A program made the translations under genes and the position numbers. Positions 53,370-64,000 of a stretch of 64,000 nucleotides of DNA are shown piece after piece (position 1 is the stretch's first letter; every line of letters starts with the position of its first letter). The notes under the pieces were generated by a model. It did no database searches, was not told where the DNA came from, and saw only the letters and a list, made by a program, of their open reading frames with translations. Source of the DNA: Argyresthia goedartella (Eukaryota > Arthropoda > Insecta > Lepidoptera > Argyresthiidae); NCBI GenBank assembly GCA_949825045.1, contig OX463806.1, forward strand, positions 43,424,208-43,488,207, in the 5' to 3' direction.

Positions 53370-53614
53370 TAATGGACTTTGACAATATTTACACACGTTG
53401 ATCTAGCCCCAAACTAGGATTCCCTGTATCTTGGGTACTAGACAACGATACACATACTTATATAGATAAATATTATATATAGATAGATAAACAACCATGA
53501 CTAGGGTACAAACATCCGTTCTCATCAAACAAAGATTTGCCCCCACTGGGACTCGAACCCGGGACCCTTGGCTTTGTAGGCAGGGTCACTGCCGTCTCGG
53601 TCATTCGGGTCGTC
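53370..53614 (-). mobile_element. SINE-A copy
   Basis: Full-length minus-strand copy, with changes GCCCCCACTGGG and GTCTCGGTCATTCGG in the head. Box A is damaged (TGACCGAGACGG); box B is intact. Confidence 0.85.
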
Positions 53615-55046
53615 TATTGCAAATAGGCAAAAAAATGCACAGAAGTCAAACACTTACATAAGTATCATATACATGGAAAAAAAAAACAAATATTATCAAA
53701 TAAACTATTGAGTACATAACCGATTATGGTTTGAGTTTGAAAAAGGAAATTTCTCTTTCAAGTGGTGATTCATGGCTGAATCTCGCGCAGGAAAAAGAAA
53801 CTCCATGAACTCTACCAGTGCTTAGGAAATTCACCCGTCAGAGAAGATAGCACCAAGAAACTCTACGGGGATGATTTTTTTTCCAATTTTCGGCACATTT
53901 TTTTTTATTACACAATGTACGATATTAAAATTATCTAATCTACTGACAATATTATAACATCGTATCGATAAGTACCAATATGATGTCTCAAATAACAATC
54001 TAACAAAATAAATAAATAAGAACAAAGAGAAGCTGTAATGAACATAACTTATGAGAAGCCAGACTGGACCAGTCCCCCCAAGCAGCACCCGCTCACGAGT
54101 ATGACTTGTGCACCAGCCATCACCCCCCTCGCCAAATTTGAGGGAGGGGAGCAACCCGCTACACAGAGCCGCCGCGAATTTGAATGGTATTGTGACTGAT
54201 ATAAAAAATACATAATAAAGCTACAGGTATGCATATCTCACAGCCCGATTGTCAATTTGAAGGATGGTGGTCGGTGTTTGACGTTTGACGAACGGGTACG
54301 TACGTTTTGTTAAAATCGGTTAAGCCGTTCGAAAGTTATCTGCTTAAAAAGGAATAGTGGTCAAACGAATGGACTGATTTTGACGCGGTTTTCTGTAAAT
54401 GGCAGAAGACTTCTGATGATGAACATCAAAACAGGACAATTATTACATTACAGGTAAATTAAGTCTATTTTTACCTAATACAAGCAAAATACCTGGACTT
54501 AATCACCTAGATTAGGAAAATTGGTGCGAAATATGATAAAAAGTGGGATTTTTCCTCGAAAATCTTTAAAGGCCCCTAACTCGAAAACGGTAAATTTTCG
54601 GGTAGGGTGTTTCATAGTAACAATGGTTGGTTTTGATCCGTGCTAGCATCTCCCAACGTATGTAGGTCGACTTACCAGTCACCCTGTACATCAGGGTTAC
54701 AGTGTACCAGTACTAACCCGGATGTGGTGGTGGTGTAACGCTGTACTAAATGCCTCGTGTCGCCCCTGTCGAGATCAACGGCAAACAGATGCCCAAACTA
54801 GCTAAAGGCATCTCTGGGTGTGTTCAACAGACCATATTGTATTCCTCTTTTCTATAGTAATGTGCTGTTGAAACTGTACAGGCCCATAACGTGGCTACAC
54901 TACAAAGCTACCTATCAACTAGCCGTTCTCGCTCATTACGGGTACGCCAGGCTTACTTATAGACTAGGAACACGCTGCTGATTTACTTACCGCATACCAT
55001 CGGATGCCGAGCGGGGGGCGGGGGCGGGGGTGGGGATTCGCGGGGG
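53615..55046. other. no gene; weak AGAGGGGTG-repeat relic
   Basis: GTTAAAATCGGTTAAGCCGT, AACGAATGGACTGATTTTG and ACGCGGTTTTCTGTAAATGG (54311-54405) are from the dispersed repeat seen at 26124. The minus-strand ORF of 107 codons at 53831-54154 has hydrophobic runs but no identity and is not accepted. Confidence 0.4.
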
Positions 55047-55088
55047 TTCGACAGATCCCGCTGATGGATATCAGCGGGATCTGTCGAA
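55047..55088. repeat. perfect 19-bp hairpin
   Basis: TTCGACAGATCCCGCTGAT, 4-nt loop GGAT, exact reverse complement. A smaller one (CCCCCAGG ... CCTGGGGG) lies at about 55138-55160. Both are in a GC-rich patch (55010-55200). Confidence 0.9.
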
Positions 55089-55322
55089 TCTTAAAGCTCT
55101 GATTTCCTCCTAAATCGGCCCTCCAGACCGACCATACCCCCAGGTCATACCCCTGGGGGCAGGGTGGACCGAACGCGGCAGCGACGTTTATCGGACGAAA
55201 TACAGCGGTGAATGATTTCACTAAAACGTTGCCTATGAAGAGTAGGTACATTTTTATTCTTTTTTTTTAAACTAATTAATGGTAACAGAAGTAATTAATA
55301 ATATTAGGCACCTTGTGACATA

Positions 55323-55768
55323 ATAGCAGTTTATGTGACTGATACATTACGGAGGGCATTATGAAACGAGACGAAGGCGAGTTTCATAATAATATCACTC
55401 GAGAGTTTTAATGCCTAATTATGTACAGTTTCATACACTAGTTTATCAACATACATATCATAACCTCTCTTTGATGTGTTCAGGAACCGCGTGCTCGACC
55501 GGAATGGTGGCATTGATCATTGCTCTGCAGTTGTATAGCTTGTTCTGTAGTATCAACTTCACAGACAAACTAGGGGCGGCACGCAGGTGGGCGACGGCGT
55601 TGGAAATTTGAATGTCATAATTTGACAAATTTTTGTCCATTATGGTCATAGTTTATCAATATTCAGATAAGAAATGAGTTTTTACCAAGAAGTTTATCAT
55701 TATGCTGGTCGTAACATGTAGTTTTTGGATGCAGTAAAGAGGGTTTATGTTACGTGTGTAGATAATAG
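55323..55768 (+). mobile_element. TIR/MITE-like element, tandem copy 1
   Basis: TAGCAGTTTATGTGACTGAT, GAAACGAGACGAAGGCGAG, AATATCACTCGAGAGTTTT, AGTTTATCAACATACATATC, CGGCACGCAGGTGGGCGACG, TTTATGTTACGTGTGTAGAT. Structure as at 28868. Confidence 0.75.
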
Positions 55769-56200
55769 TAGTTTATGAGACTGATACATTACGGAGGGCA
55801 TTATGAAACGAGACGAAGGCGAGTTTCATAATAATATCACTCGAGAGTTTTAATGCCTAATTATGTACAGTTTCATACACTAGTTTATCAACACACATAT
55901 CATAACCTCTCTTTGATGTGTTCAGGAACCGCGGGCTCGACCGGAATGGTGGCATTGATAATTGCTCTGCAATTGTTTAGCTTGTTCAGTAGTACCAACT
56001 TCACAGACAAACTAGGGGCGGCACGCAGGCGGGCGTCGGCGTTCGAAATTTGAATGCCATAATTTGTCAAATTTTGGTACATTATGGTCATAATGATCAA
56101 TATTCAGGTAAGAAATGAGTTTTTACCAAGAAGTTTATCATTATGCTGGTCGTAACATGTGGTTTTTGGACGCAATAAAGATGATACATGTGTAGATAAA
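55764..56200 (+). mobile_element. TIR/MITE-like element, tandem copy 2
   Basis: Starts TAATAGTAGTTTATGAGACTG directly after copy 1, sharing the boundary bases, and ends GATACATGTGTAGATAAAC. The phrase GAAACGAGACGAAGGCGAG is identical to copy 1; downstream halves differ at scattered sites. Confidence 0.75.
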
Positions 56201-56254
56201 CTAATTAATGGTAACAGAAATAATTAATAATATTAGGCATCTTGTGACATAATA

Positions 56255-56500
56255 GTAGTTTATGTGACTGATACAGTTTTAATGACTAATTATGTACAGT
56301 TTCATACACTAGTTTATCTACACACATATCTATCTACTCTCTTTGATGTGTTCAGGAACCGCATGTTTGACCGGCATGGTGGCATTGATCATTGCTCTGC
56401 AGTTGTTTAGCTTATTCAGTAGTACTAACTTCACAGACAAAATAAGGGCGGCACGCAGGCTGGCGTCGGCGTTCGAAATTTGAATGTCATAATTGAATGT
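56255..56500 (+). mobile_element. TIR/MITE-like element, partial copy 3
   Basis: Starts TAGTAGTTTATGTGACTGAT but jumps directly to TTTTAATGACTAATTATG, lacking the CGAGACGAAGGCG segment, and breaks off after GCGTTCGAAATTTGAATGTC. The intervening 56201-56254 repeats the spacer seen at 55270-55320 (AATTAATAATATTAGGCA), so spacer and element were duplicated together. Confidence 0.7.
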
Positions 56501-58076
56501 CATGAATGATGATTGACTGGATGGTAGCCTTGGTAGTAATAGTTCTTAGGGTATTTGGTATGTTGACTTCCCTTTATTGGTATCGGAAATTATGATTTTG
56601 GACTTCTTTAGAAATTTGTTTACCCGTTCCCATGGTCGAAGAAAAGTGACCAGATATCTGTTTGTGCTTTGTATTTATAGCACCTGTCAGCGAAACTGGT
56701 GACAGATTTTATCTAAATTCAAATATTGAGCACAAATCTTTATTTACGTCCAGTTTCTGACTTCAACTGAGGTTTAACTCTCCATAGCCGAACTTTTTTG
56801 CATCGATCAGGAACTAGATTAACTATTTTGCTTGCACCGAGACTATGTTTAATAGAGGGTTGCAGACGTTCTAAAGATATTAATATACATAATAACGTTA
56901 AAATAAAGTAGGATAAAGAGGGATACTGTATAAAATATAATGTTTTTTAACATAAGCCTGCATACAAAAAAAATGTATCCCAAAAATCTTGTCTCTCTAT
57001 GTACGACTATGAATGTATCACGTTTTCTGCATTCGGGTTACTATTTATATACTGCTACACCAAAAAATTATGAACTTCATGCAATTTAAAAAATTAATTA
57101 ATTAATCCGCATACAAGGGACGTGACTATGCGTTTTTTCTTGTTTGATGGTACGGAAGTCCGACTTACACTCACTTACTTAATTTTGGAAGTAAGTTCGC
57201 TGCGACCTGTCTCCAAGTATCTTGCGCGGTACGCAAGCCAGCACCACCATTCTAGCCAATTGCCGCGCGGCAGTCGCAACAATATTTAGAGGCCAATAAA
57301 TACCCGCCTCATTGCGGCGGGACTCGGAGGGGCCTAAACAGAATACATTTGAATAACACAGGGACTAATGAAGCGCCAGAAGCTAGGCCGCTACTGGGAC
57401 CGAACCCCGACCCCCGCGTAACCTCCCCTGCGTCCCGTTTGCGATTAACATAGCACCGTTGTCATTCGGTTGGTATTGTTTTTTTTGTTTGATGGTATGG
57501 ATGTTGAGTAGTCCGTGTATGGTTGGTCTACGACAGAAAGGTATGTGGGGGAGGGAGGGGGAGGCTAGGGCTTCCACTGTTACGATTATTAATGGATTTC
57601 ATATTTAGATACTTTTTGTGTTCACCAGACTTGGTTTAATTGGGCCGGGAAGGACAAAAATGGGTAAGAAAAAAAGAACGGGGCAATATGGAAAAATCTC
57701 GGGGTTTTACCTAAAATGGCGGGAAAATAGTATTTACATAATATTGATAGCATGTGAACTGTTGACAAATGCCTAGAGCGCTAATAGTACGAGTACTTGT
57801 ACATACTATTATGATATAATTTTAGACTGCTAATATTGATTCTATTAATAGCTAAGGACCTTTTTCAAGAAGTCCTGATACGGACCCTTACAACCCCCTT
57901 TATAAATCATACATTTTGTATATAAATTGACAAATGAATCTGCAACATACAGCTTATCGGGGCTTCATGAAACACAGTCACAAAAAAGTCATAAAATAAA
58001 ATAAATACTAGTATGAATCAGAGTCCAGCAGATTTGCAACAAAGTTGATTAGTTTATGCGCATTTATTTTCTTGAG
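56501..58076. other. no recognised gene; GC-rich patch at 57190-57430
   Basis: AT-rich except 57190-57430 (CTTGCGCGGTACGCAAGCC, CAATTGCCGCGCGGCAGTC, ATTGCGGCGGGACTCGG), which may be regulatory or exonic. A 64-codon minus ORF at 57383-57577 has no domain. Confidence 0.35.
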
Positions 58077-58512
58077 AATAGTTATTTGTGCAACAAGAGA
58101 GCAAAGTTGATTTTTGCTGCGAGTGCTTATTTGAGTCCCGAGTGAGCGAAAGAGTCTATATTTGAATCAAGAGCGTAGCGAGTGATTCTACGTTAGAATC
58201 ATGAGTGAGCAAGGAACTCAAGACACGGGATGCAAATAACTTTGGTCTCATGTTGCACATACAACTTTTCATCTCAGCAATGAGAACATATCAAATAAGA
58301 GGATGAAAAAATACAACAATAAAAAAAGGAATTAAAAACATGACGACTGCTGCGGTTGTGGCACTGATTACCATGCGAGAGGTCCCGGGAACCCGGGACA
58401 TCTCGTGCCTTGAGGCCGTCGCTCACTCAGGATTATCCTTCGCTCATTCGGGACTCAAACAAGCACTTGCAGCAAAAATCTACTTTGTTCCCTTATTGCA
58501 CAAATAACTATT
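58077..58512. mobile_element. 436-bp element with TIRs of about 120 bp
   Basis: Left AATAGTTATTTGTGCAACA, GAGCAAAGTTGATTTTTGCT, GCGAGTGCTTATTTGAGTCC; the right end is the reverse complement with modest divergence, continuing through GAGTGAGC and CTCAAGGCACGAGATG. Non-coding foldback-type element. Near 58373-58408 GTCCCGGGAACCCGGGAC is a perfect dyad next to a piece resembling the SINE-B head (CCATGCGAGAGGTCCCGGG). Confidence 0.75.
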
Positions 58513-60739
58513 TACTACTCCTTTTGCTGTTAATGTAACGATAGCTGATCTATTTCCGTAAATCTTACAAACATATTGTGTTAATTAGATAAGACACAAA
58601 AAAATTGGATTATGTAGAGGTTCCGTCCAAAATAGCCGATGGAAAAAGATTACTATAGCGTTCGCTCAACTAAGTTTTTTGTTGAGGGCTTCTACAGCAT
58701 TCACTGTGCACAATAGCGTTAAAATTGAATGTAAAAATACCCTCCCGAGAATTTGATTTCTTTCCAATAATTTTCTGTGAGTTTGTATATCCCCTCATAA
58801 TTGACGAAATTTAAAATTGGGAATTGATATAAAATTATTTTTCCCCATCCTAGCCTCAAAATAGCAACTTCGCCGCTTGATTTTGGGATCTCAGGCGGAA
58901 AAATTATATTCCTAACTCGTTCGAAAAGGTTTCTTTGAGAACCTGGCTTAAGAACACGTAGGAAATGTACTATTCCCGTTCAATTGAGTTTTTTTCCCAT
59001 TTTCCTGGTTATTTTTCGCGTTTTCCCCACCTCGAAAGCCTAGAAATATTAGAAAATAAATGATGGTAACATTAGTCACATATTAGATTCGTTCTTAGAA
59101 CACATTAGAGTTCTAAGAGTCACACCAAATATTTAATTAAGAAAACACAGTCTGCAAATGTTGCCATAAATTATTATCTAGAATTTCCATATGCCAACAT
59201 ATACTATAGTTACAATCAGACCAAGAACATTATTTCGTTTGTTATCTGGCATTATACGGACGTTGGTGATAGAAAACATCGTGAGGAAATCTTAAGATAG
59301 CTGCGGCGATGGGCTGGGCCCCTGACACGTAAAAGGGACTATTGATTAGCAGACTAAACGAATAGGAGTGACGGTGAATATATCAAAGGCCCTCTGTACC
59401 CCCGGGGTAACATACACAACAACCACGAAAGTATACTAAGGACCCTGTTGCAATACCAGCAGTCTCAACACCTCATCCCAGATCCCCCCAGGCCGGCGCG
59501 CGCGCACGCATCACTGTTTACTCTGCGACGATTTATCCTCTCTCCGCCATAATTTACACGCTCGCCGCGCCGACAGATATATGGTATCCCGGTATTTATG
59601 AGTGTTTGTTCGAGGTAAGTAGCGTCCGCGGAGGAATTATTGGCTGGAGTCAATTATTTCTTGGAGTGTAAAGGGGTTTTTTGTTGTCATCGCTAGTGAT
59701 CGCGCCTGCTGGACGCGGGGTATTTACCATTGGAGACTAAAAGAATGCTCTCCACATAAGAAATAACAATGAACTTATGTGGTGTATAAAACTGGATTTG
59801 TAGCAACAGTTGGCCAGTGCCAAATACAGAGACTGCCGCACAAATAATGTGTCTCTGAAAATGAAATGAAAATGAATAATGAAGCGCAAGAGACAGGGAC
59901 AGCATGTCTCTGAGTGTACGACATACTTTAAGTTACCGGTTGTGCATCCCGGCCTAAGAGCCCAAGACTGGGAGTACCTACTGGAGATCACTACAAAAAC
60001 CTTTATTAAATATGGTAATAATCTGATGATGGTACTATTATCTATTCCAATACTGAAAGAACCGGTGATTACTACATGACCCTTAAGAAATAGAAACGAA
60101 AGTAACAGTGATGCCCGACTTCTTTTGCTGATGGTACATTAAGGGATCGCGCGACTGACTACGGCCGAAGTCCGGACCTACACATCGTTTCTGAATGAGC
60201 CAGTTTTTACACTCGGCACCCCAACCGAACGCACTAAACCGCTTCATTGTATTACTTAGATATTTAGTACTCAACAAATAAATTAGTCCATAACGAAACA
60301 GTTTTCAAGACAACTTTTTAAGCTGTTATCATCTACCTGAGTTATGAGTTTGCAGAGTGGTGCCCGCTTTTTGCAATAATCAAATGTTGATTTACGGTCA
60401 GCGCATTATTAAAATCCTTTTAGTTCTGCCCCGGCGTTCTGCGAGAGTTATTTTCGGATGTCACAATGTAAGGTAATTGAAAATGTTGCCAGTGGCGGCG
60501 TAGCTGACGTTGGTATAAATCTCGGCGCATCGTCAGGCCGGCATCGATCGTCGGTTATAGCGCACGTGGGCACAGGGTGACTTTTGGCAGACCGAACTAC
60601 CTGGATGGCGATGGATGTTCTATTGAGTGGAATGTGGGAACCTCAAAACATGTCGTTGTTGCATAACTATAGGTAACTTTCGTCGGGCACATTACGCGGA
60701 AGATCGGTAGTATATATTCCGACACACTCATCATACTCA
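58513..60739. other. no recognised gene; GC-rich patch at 59460-59660
   Basis: AT-rich apart from 59460-59660 (GGCCGGCGCGCGCGCACGC, CTCGCCGCGCCGACAG). Short ORFs (62-84 codons) lack identity. 60430-60640 is moderately CpG-rich (CCGGCATCGATCGTCGG). I see no repeat family. Confidence 0.35.
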
Positions 60740-61065
60740 GCTCATATCAACCCACTGCTGGGTAAAGGCCTCTTCTCTCTAGCCCCAATCCGAGCGGTCC
60801 TGTGGCAACCGCAGCCATTGAGATCCCGTAGATTGGATGATATCGTCGGACCATCCGGTGCCTTGTCGCTACCCTTGGCAACCACTAGGGACTGGGGACT
60901 GGGGACTAGGGACTGCTTTGGTCCACTGCTCTTTGGGCCACCTTAATTTTGTGCATAATTTGCTCAGTAAGCGCCCATGGTTCGGCTCCATAGGTGAGGA
61001 TAGACAAGTCACATTGGTTAAACGCCTTAGTCGTAAGTTTGGATTTAAAGATGTATCAGACATGG
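60740..61065 (-). pseudogene. RTE-type LINE reverse transcriptase fragment
   Basis: The minus strand reads KAFNQCDLSILTYGAEPWAL then TEQIMHKIKVAQRA, matching the RTE-clade phrase FNQCVLPVLTYGSETWxLT...KLQVAQRAMER just after the RT palm. Near 60885-60918 GGGACT units are repeated, and the downstream part is shifted. The region CCCACTGCTGGGTAAAGGCC at 60753 is the counterpart of CCCACTGCTGGGCAAAGGCC at 8408, so the 3' ends match. Dead fragment. Confidence 0.7.
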
Positions 61066-61420
61066 TAATGCTAATAAATATATCGGTGAAATGATTTTGA
61101 TAGCATGCCTTCTGGCTATGAGGGCAGGCCCTTCATTCTCTAACTCCAGACCACTCAAAATCATCGCAGTTAGTGTCAAATGGTCGTGTAGTGTTGGAAA
61201 AACCTCGGAGGAAACTCACTTTTCCATAATTTTCGGTCGATGTCAGTAAGCCAATGAGGCTTCTGGTTCGTTTTGGCCAGCTCATTAAAACCCAGCCTGT
61301 ATAAATCATCGGTCGGAGCGTGTCAGATCACGATCCAAGTAAATCATGCTTATTGGTAACGAAGCGTGGCGCGCGCGTGCGCAGACGAACCGCCCGACCC
61401 CCGCGCCTTTGGAGGGGAGA

Positions 61421-61438
61421 GGGGGGGGGGGGGGGGGG
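61421..61438 (+). repeat. 18-base G run
   Basis: G18 preceded by GGAGGGGAGA and followed by TACCTCCC, in a CpG-rich patch (GCGTGGCGCGCGCGTGCGC at 61363). Similar to the G23 at 39131. The ORFs across it (66-89 codons) are artefacts. Confidence 0.9.
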
Positions 61439-61654
61439 TACCTCCCACCCACACAGATGGTCACTGGTCAACCCACACGAAAACCAAGTCTGCCTCCCTG
61501 TTTTCTATATATCCAACATCGATACCATCCGCAATCTTTGATGGATTCACATTGGAAGGATATTAACCTACCAGATGCTTCTTTATCTTTCGTGCTCCGA
61601 TCTCTTAAAAATTGAAATTTTAAGGATATCCTGCAAACAACACATGATGAATCG

Positions 61655-61892
61655 ACGACCCGAATGGCCGAGTCGGCAGTGACCCTGCCTACGAAGCCAA
61701 GGGTCCCGGGTTCGATGAGCACGGATGTTTGTACCCTAGTCATGGTTGTTTATCTATCTAAGCATAATATTTATCTATATAAGTATGTGTATCGTTGTCT
61801 AGTACCACAGATACCGGGAATCCTAGTTTGGGGCTAGATCAATGTGTGTCAATAGTGTCCAAGGTATTATTATTATTATTATTATTATTGGA
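61655..61892 (+). mobile_element. SINE-A copy with box B deleted
   Basis: Head through GGTCCCGGGTTCGA, then directly TGAGCACGGATGTTTG: about 27 bp are lost between two copies of TTCGA/TTTGA-like sequence, removing half of box B. The tail is a clean ATT repeat (61866-61889). Confidence 0.85.
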
Positions 61893-62235
61893 CACAAGCT
61901 GTGATAGCGGTCTCGCGATTGTGAGCGGTGAATAATATCCTTTGTGGTACTGGGCAATTGTTCAAGTATGTACCAACCTATATTGCTATCTTAATTGCTA
62001 CGACTGCTCAACCAAGGCAAAGCATTAATTTACTTTAATTGACCAGAAAGCAGGTGATTTATAATCACACTCCAGAGGACAAGCTTAATGGCGATAATAG
62101 TAATTTACTAACAATGGACTTATCAGCACTGTGCAATAGAAGGCGAAGTTGATAATAATACGTAATAAGAGTAAATAAATAATAATAACGGAGCAAGATA
62201 CTATCGGAAGTGATCGCGAAAACTGTGGCGTTCTT
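61893..62235. other. no recognisable gene
   Basis: AT-rich spacer. Confidence 0.4.
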
Positions 62236-62637
62236 TAAAAAACCCGGACAAGTGCGAGTCGGACTCGCGCACCAAGGGTTCTATATAAATCACTTTTTGT
62301 TGTGAGGGAACTAAAAGTTGGTTTTTGATGTTTTTCCTTTTACCATGCTTCTTGAAATTTTTTGATATTCTAGGTCAACGGGAAGTAACTCGGAAAGTAA
62401 ATAGGCTTTGATTCCCTTACGAGTAACAAGAAAATTCACCAAATTTGCCGCATAAGCAGCCGTATCTTATGATGTATGCCTAAAAGTATGATTTTTTTAC
62501 AACTTCAAGGGACCGCATCAGTAATCGATATTATATTCAACTTGATACCTTCACAAGTTCTTCAGAAAAAGGGTATTGACTGCTTTTGACAGACAGACAG
62601 ACGTACGGAACTCCTTTTAGTTAAGGGAGCCTAAAAT
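62236..62637 (+). repeat. GTGCGAGTCGG-type dispersed repeat, variant subfamily
   Basis: AAAAAACCCGGACAAGTGCG, AGTCGGACTCGCGCACCAAG, and the closing GACAGACAGACGTACGGAAC. The interior differs from the other copies (AAAATTTTTTGATATTCTAGG-like), so it is a different subfamily sharing only the ends. Confidence 0.65.
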
Positions 62638-64000
62638 CTATAGAAAAATTACCCTGTATGCATTTGGAACTGATTTTATCATACTTGGCAAAATAAATTT
62701 CATACAAAGCATAATAGGCAGAACATAGCAGAGCACTTAAGGTGATACGAAAAAAGAATGTTTTTTTTTTTCGAATTCATTATTCCACTATAGAGTCATC
62801 TACAGATTTGATTTTTTAGTTTATTGAGTATTTGATTAAGATTGAAGGAAAACGCGATTGGATGAAATTTTCTCGATACAATTTAATTACAACCTCTAAT
62901 TGTTTTATTGTTTCTGTAATTCTGAAATCCTAACTAATTTCATTGCGGAATTGCATTCAAAATGTATATATTATGTATTCATAAACTCTACTTGAAAATC
63001 TTTTTGACAAAATAGCGTACTTTTTAATTTTTTTATGTGGTTGGCGCTGCGTTATTTCAGTTTGAGTCAAGCGCATTGTTTGCGCTCTCTTTTCTTTCTT
63101 ATGTGGAAGTATTAACGCTGTCACTTTTGCTTACATTCGTTGTCCTTTTATATATATTTTTACGTATCAGCTTAATAGATTAACAGAAATAGTGTTTGAT
63201 TTTGTAACTAAACAAATAAAGAGATTCTCTAGAGAGTGTCGAAACCCCTTCGGAACGTTACAACGTATCTTTTGGTATCCAGTTCTGTTATTGCCTAAAT
63301 GAGTAATTGACATCAATTTCCTGACAAAATGGGTCTAGGAGAGAAAAAGAGATAGACGGCCGGTCGGGCAGATGGACAACGAAGTGGGTTATTTTATATA
63401 TATATAAAATAACCCATATATATATATATAACCTATACCTAAGGGTTATTTTTTCCTTTCTTGTGGTACAAATCCCAAAAATCGAAAAAACACATCTCTT
63501 GTACGGGGAACCCTTTAATTTAACGTCCAAAAACTCATGTTTAGGACTTTACGGCACTCGTACGCTAAATTTATTGACTTCACGAAAAGATGTCGAAAGA
63601 AAAATTTTGGGTAATGTTCTCTGGTTTATTTTAATATAAAGGCTACTACATCGTAAAATGAGTTGGACAGAAGATATTGTCAAATAACAATTTAAGGCGC
63701 TTCTTTTCGAATGTATGTATGCAAAGTAGAAACTCGAAAAGAGCTCACCAAAATCTATGACATGACAAAAGTTCAACACTCCCGCAAATCTTTCTCAGTC
63801 GCCATATTTCGGTCGCATAAAATGTCTGGGTTATACCATTTACTTAGGTATAATACTAGTTAACTAATGTACGAATTCCTCCGATTTTGTATAATAGCTA
63901 CTTTACTCAAGTTTCAGTGCAGGAGCTAGGCTGGATAGATAGATAAATTACTTCCATTAGGTATATTTCACTCCCAAATACGCCAAGTCAGCAGTTTATC
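62638..64000. other. no recognised gene; perfect palindrome at 63385-63416
   Basis: TGGGTTATTTTATATA and its exact complement form a 32-bp palindrome, followed by a (TA)n run to about 63430. ORFs of 76-80 codons on the minus strand show no domain. The sequence is cut by the end of the window. Confidence 0.5.

Overview
The window looks like intergenic nuclear DNA from a moth or butterfly (Lepidoptera). It is AT-rich, nearly gene-free and packed with transposable-element debris. The lepidopteran call rests on dispersed repeats I recognise: the element ending in GTGCGAGTCGGACTCGCGCAC-like hairpins plus CCGTCCGTCCG runs, the CTAGCTGATGCCCGC repeat, the GACGACAAAAAGAGGGGTG repeat, and CR1-like, RTE-like and R1-like LINE remnants with tRNA-headed SINEs. 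There are no bacterial features, no CRISPR array, no rRNA gene and no convincing free-standing tRNA gene.

Layout. 1-10 kb: SINE-A and SINE-B copies, RTE-type reverse-transcriptase scraps, a TTAA-flanked inverted-repeat element and GTGCGAGTCGG-type repeats. 11-17 kb: a decayed CR1-like LINE, two non-autonomous DNA elements with terminal inverted repeats (TIRs) and a GC-rich island at 13.2-13.6 kb. 17-20 kb: a LINE 3' end on the minus strand and an 11-copy 39-bp tandem repeat. 20-22 kb: a MITE-like element carrying a nested SINE, and a decayed copia protease. 22.06-26.12 kb: the most complete mobile element here, a 4.06-kb minus-strand non-LTR retrotransposon. It has one uninterrupted 960-codon ORF (zinc finger, reverse transcriptase, zinc knuckle, PD-(D/E)xK restriction-like endonuclease), a tRNA-like segment in its 5' UTR, a perfect 53-bp palindrome at its 5' end and a 12-bp target-site duplication. 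26-31 kb: a 76-bp tandem array, a long foldback element and more MITEs. 33.4-34.8 kb: the only likely host gene, two exons coding a 105-residue protein that resembles the small ciliary protein CFAP141 (C1orf189). 36-45 kb: repeats, GC-rich patches and a coding fragment of unknown kind that also occurs at 32.7-33.1 kb. 45.1-50.1 kb: a nearly full-length CR1-group LINE (ORF1 and ORF2) disabled by two frameshifts and two in-frame stops. 50-64 kb: SINEs, an R1-like LINE C terminus, three tandem MITE copies, a 436-bp TIR element, an RTE fragment and long stretches where I recognise nothing.

The genes do not form a pathway. The relationships are those of a transposon community: autonomous LINEs (one apparently intact, the rest dead) beside tRNA-headed SINEs and TIR elements that depend on others. 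Three points deserve attention. One is the intact RLE retrotransposon and its palindromic 5' end. Another is a SINE that appears to have carried 80-90 bp of a neighbouring MITE to a new site. The third is the unusual number of perfect short inverted repeats, two of which replace the end of a known repeat, as template switching would do. All family calls are by eye; no searches were run.
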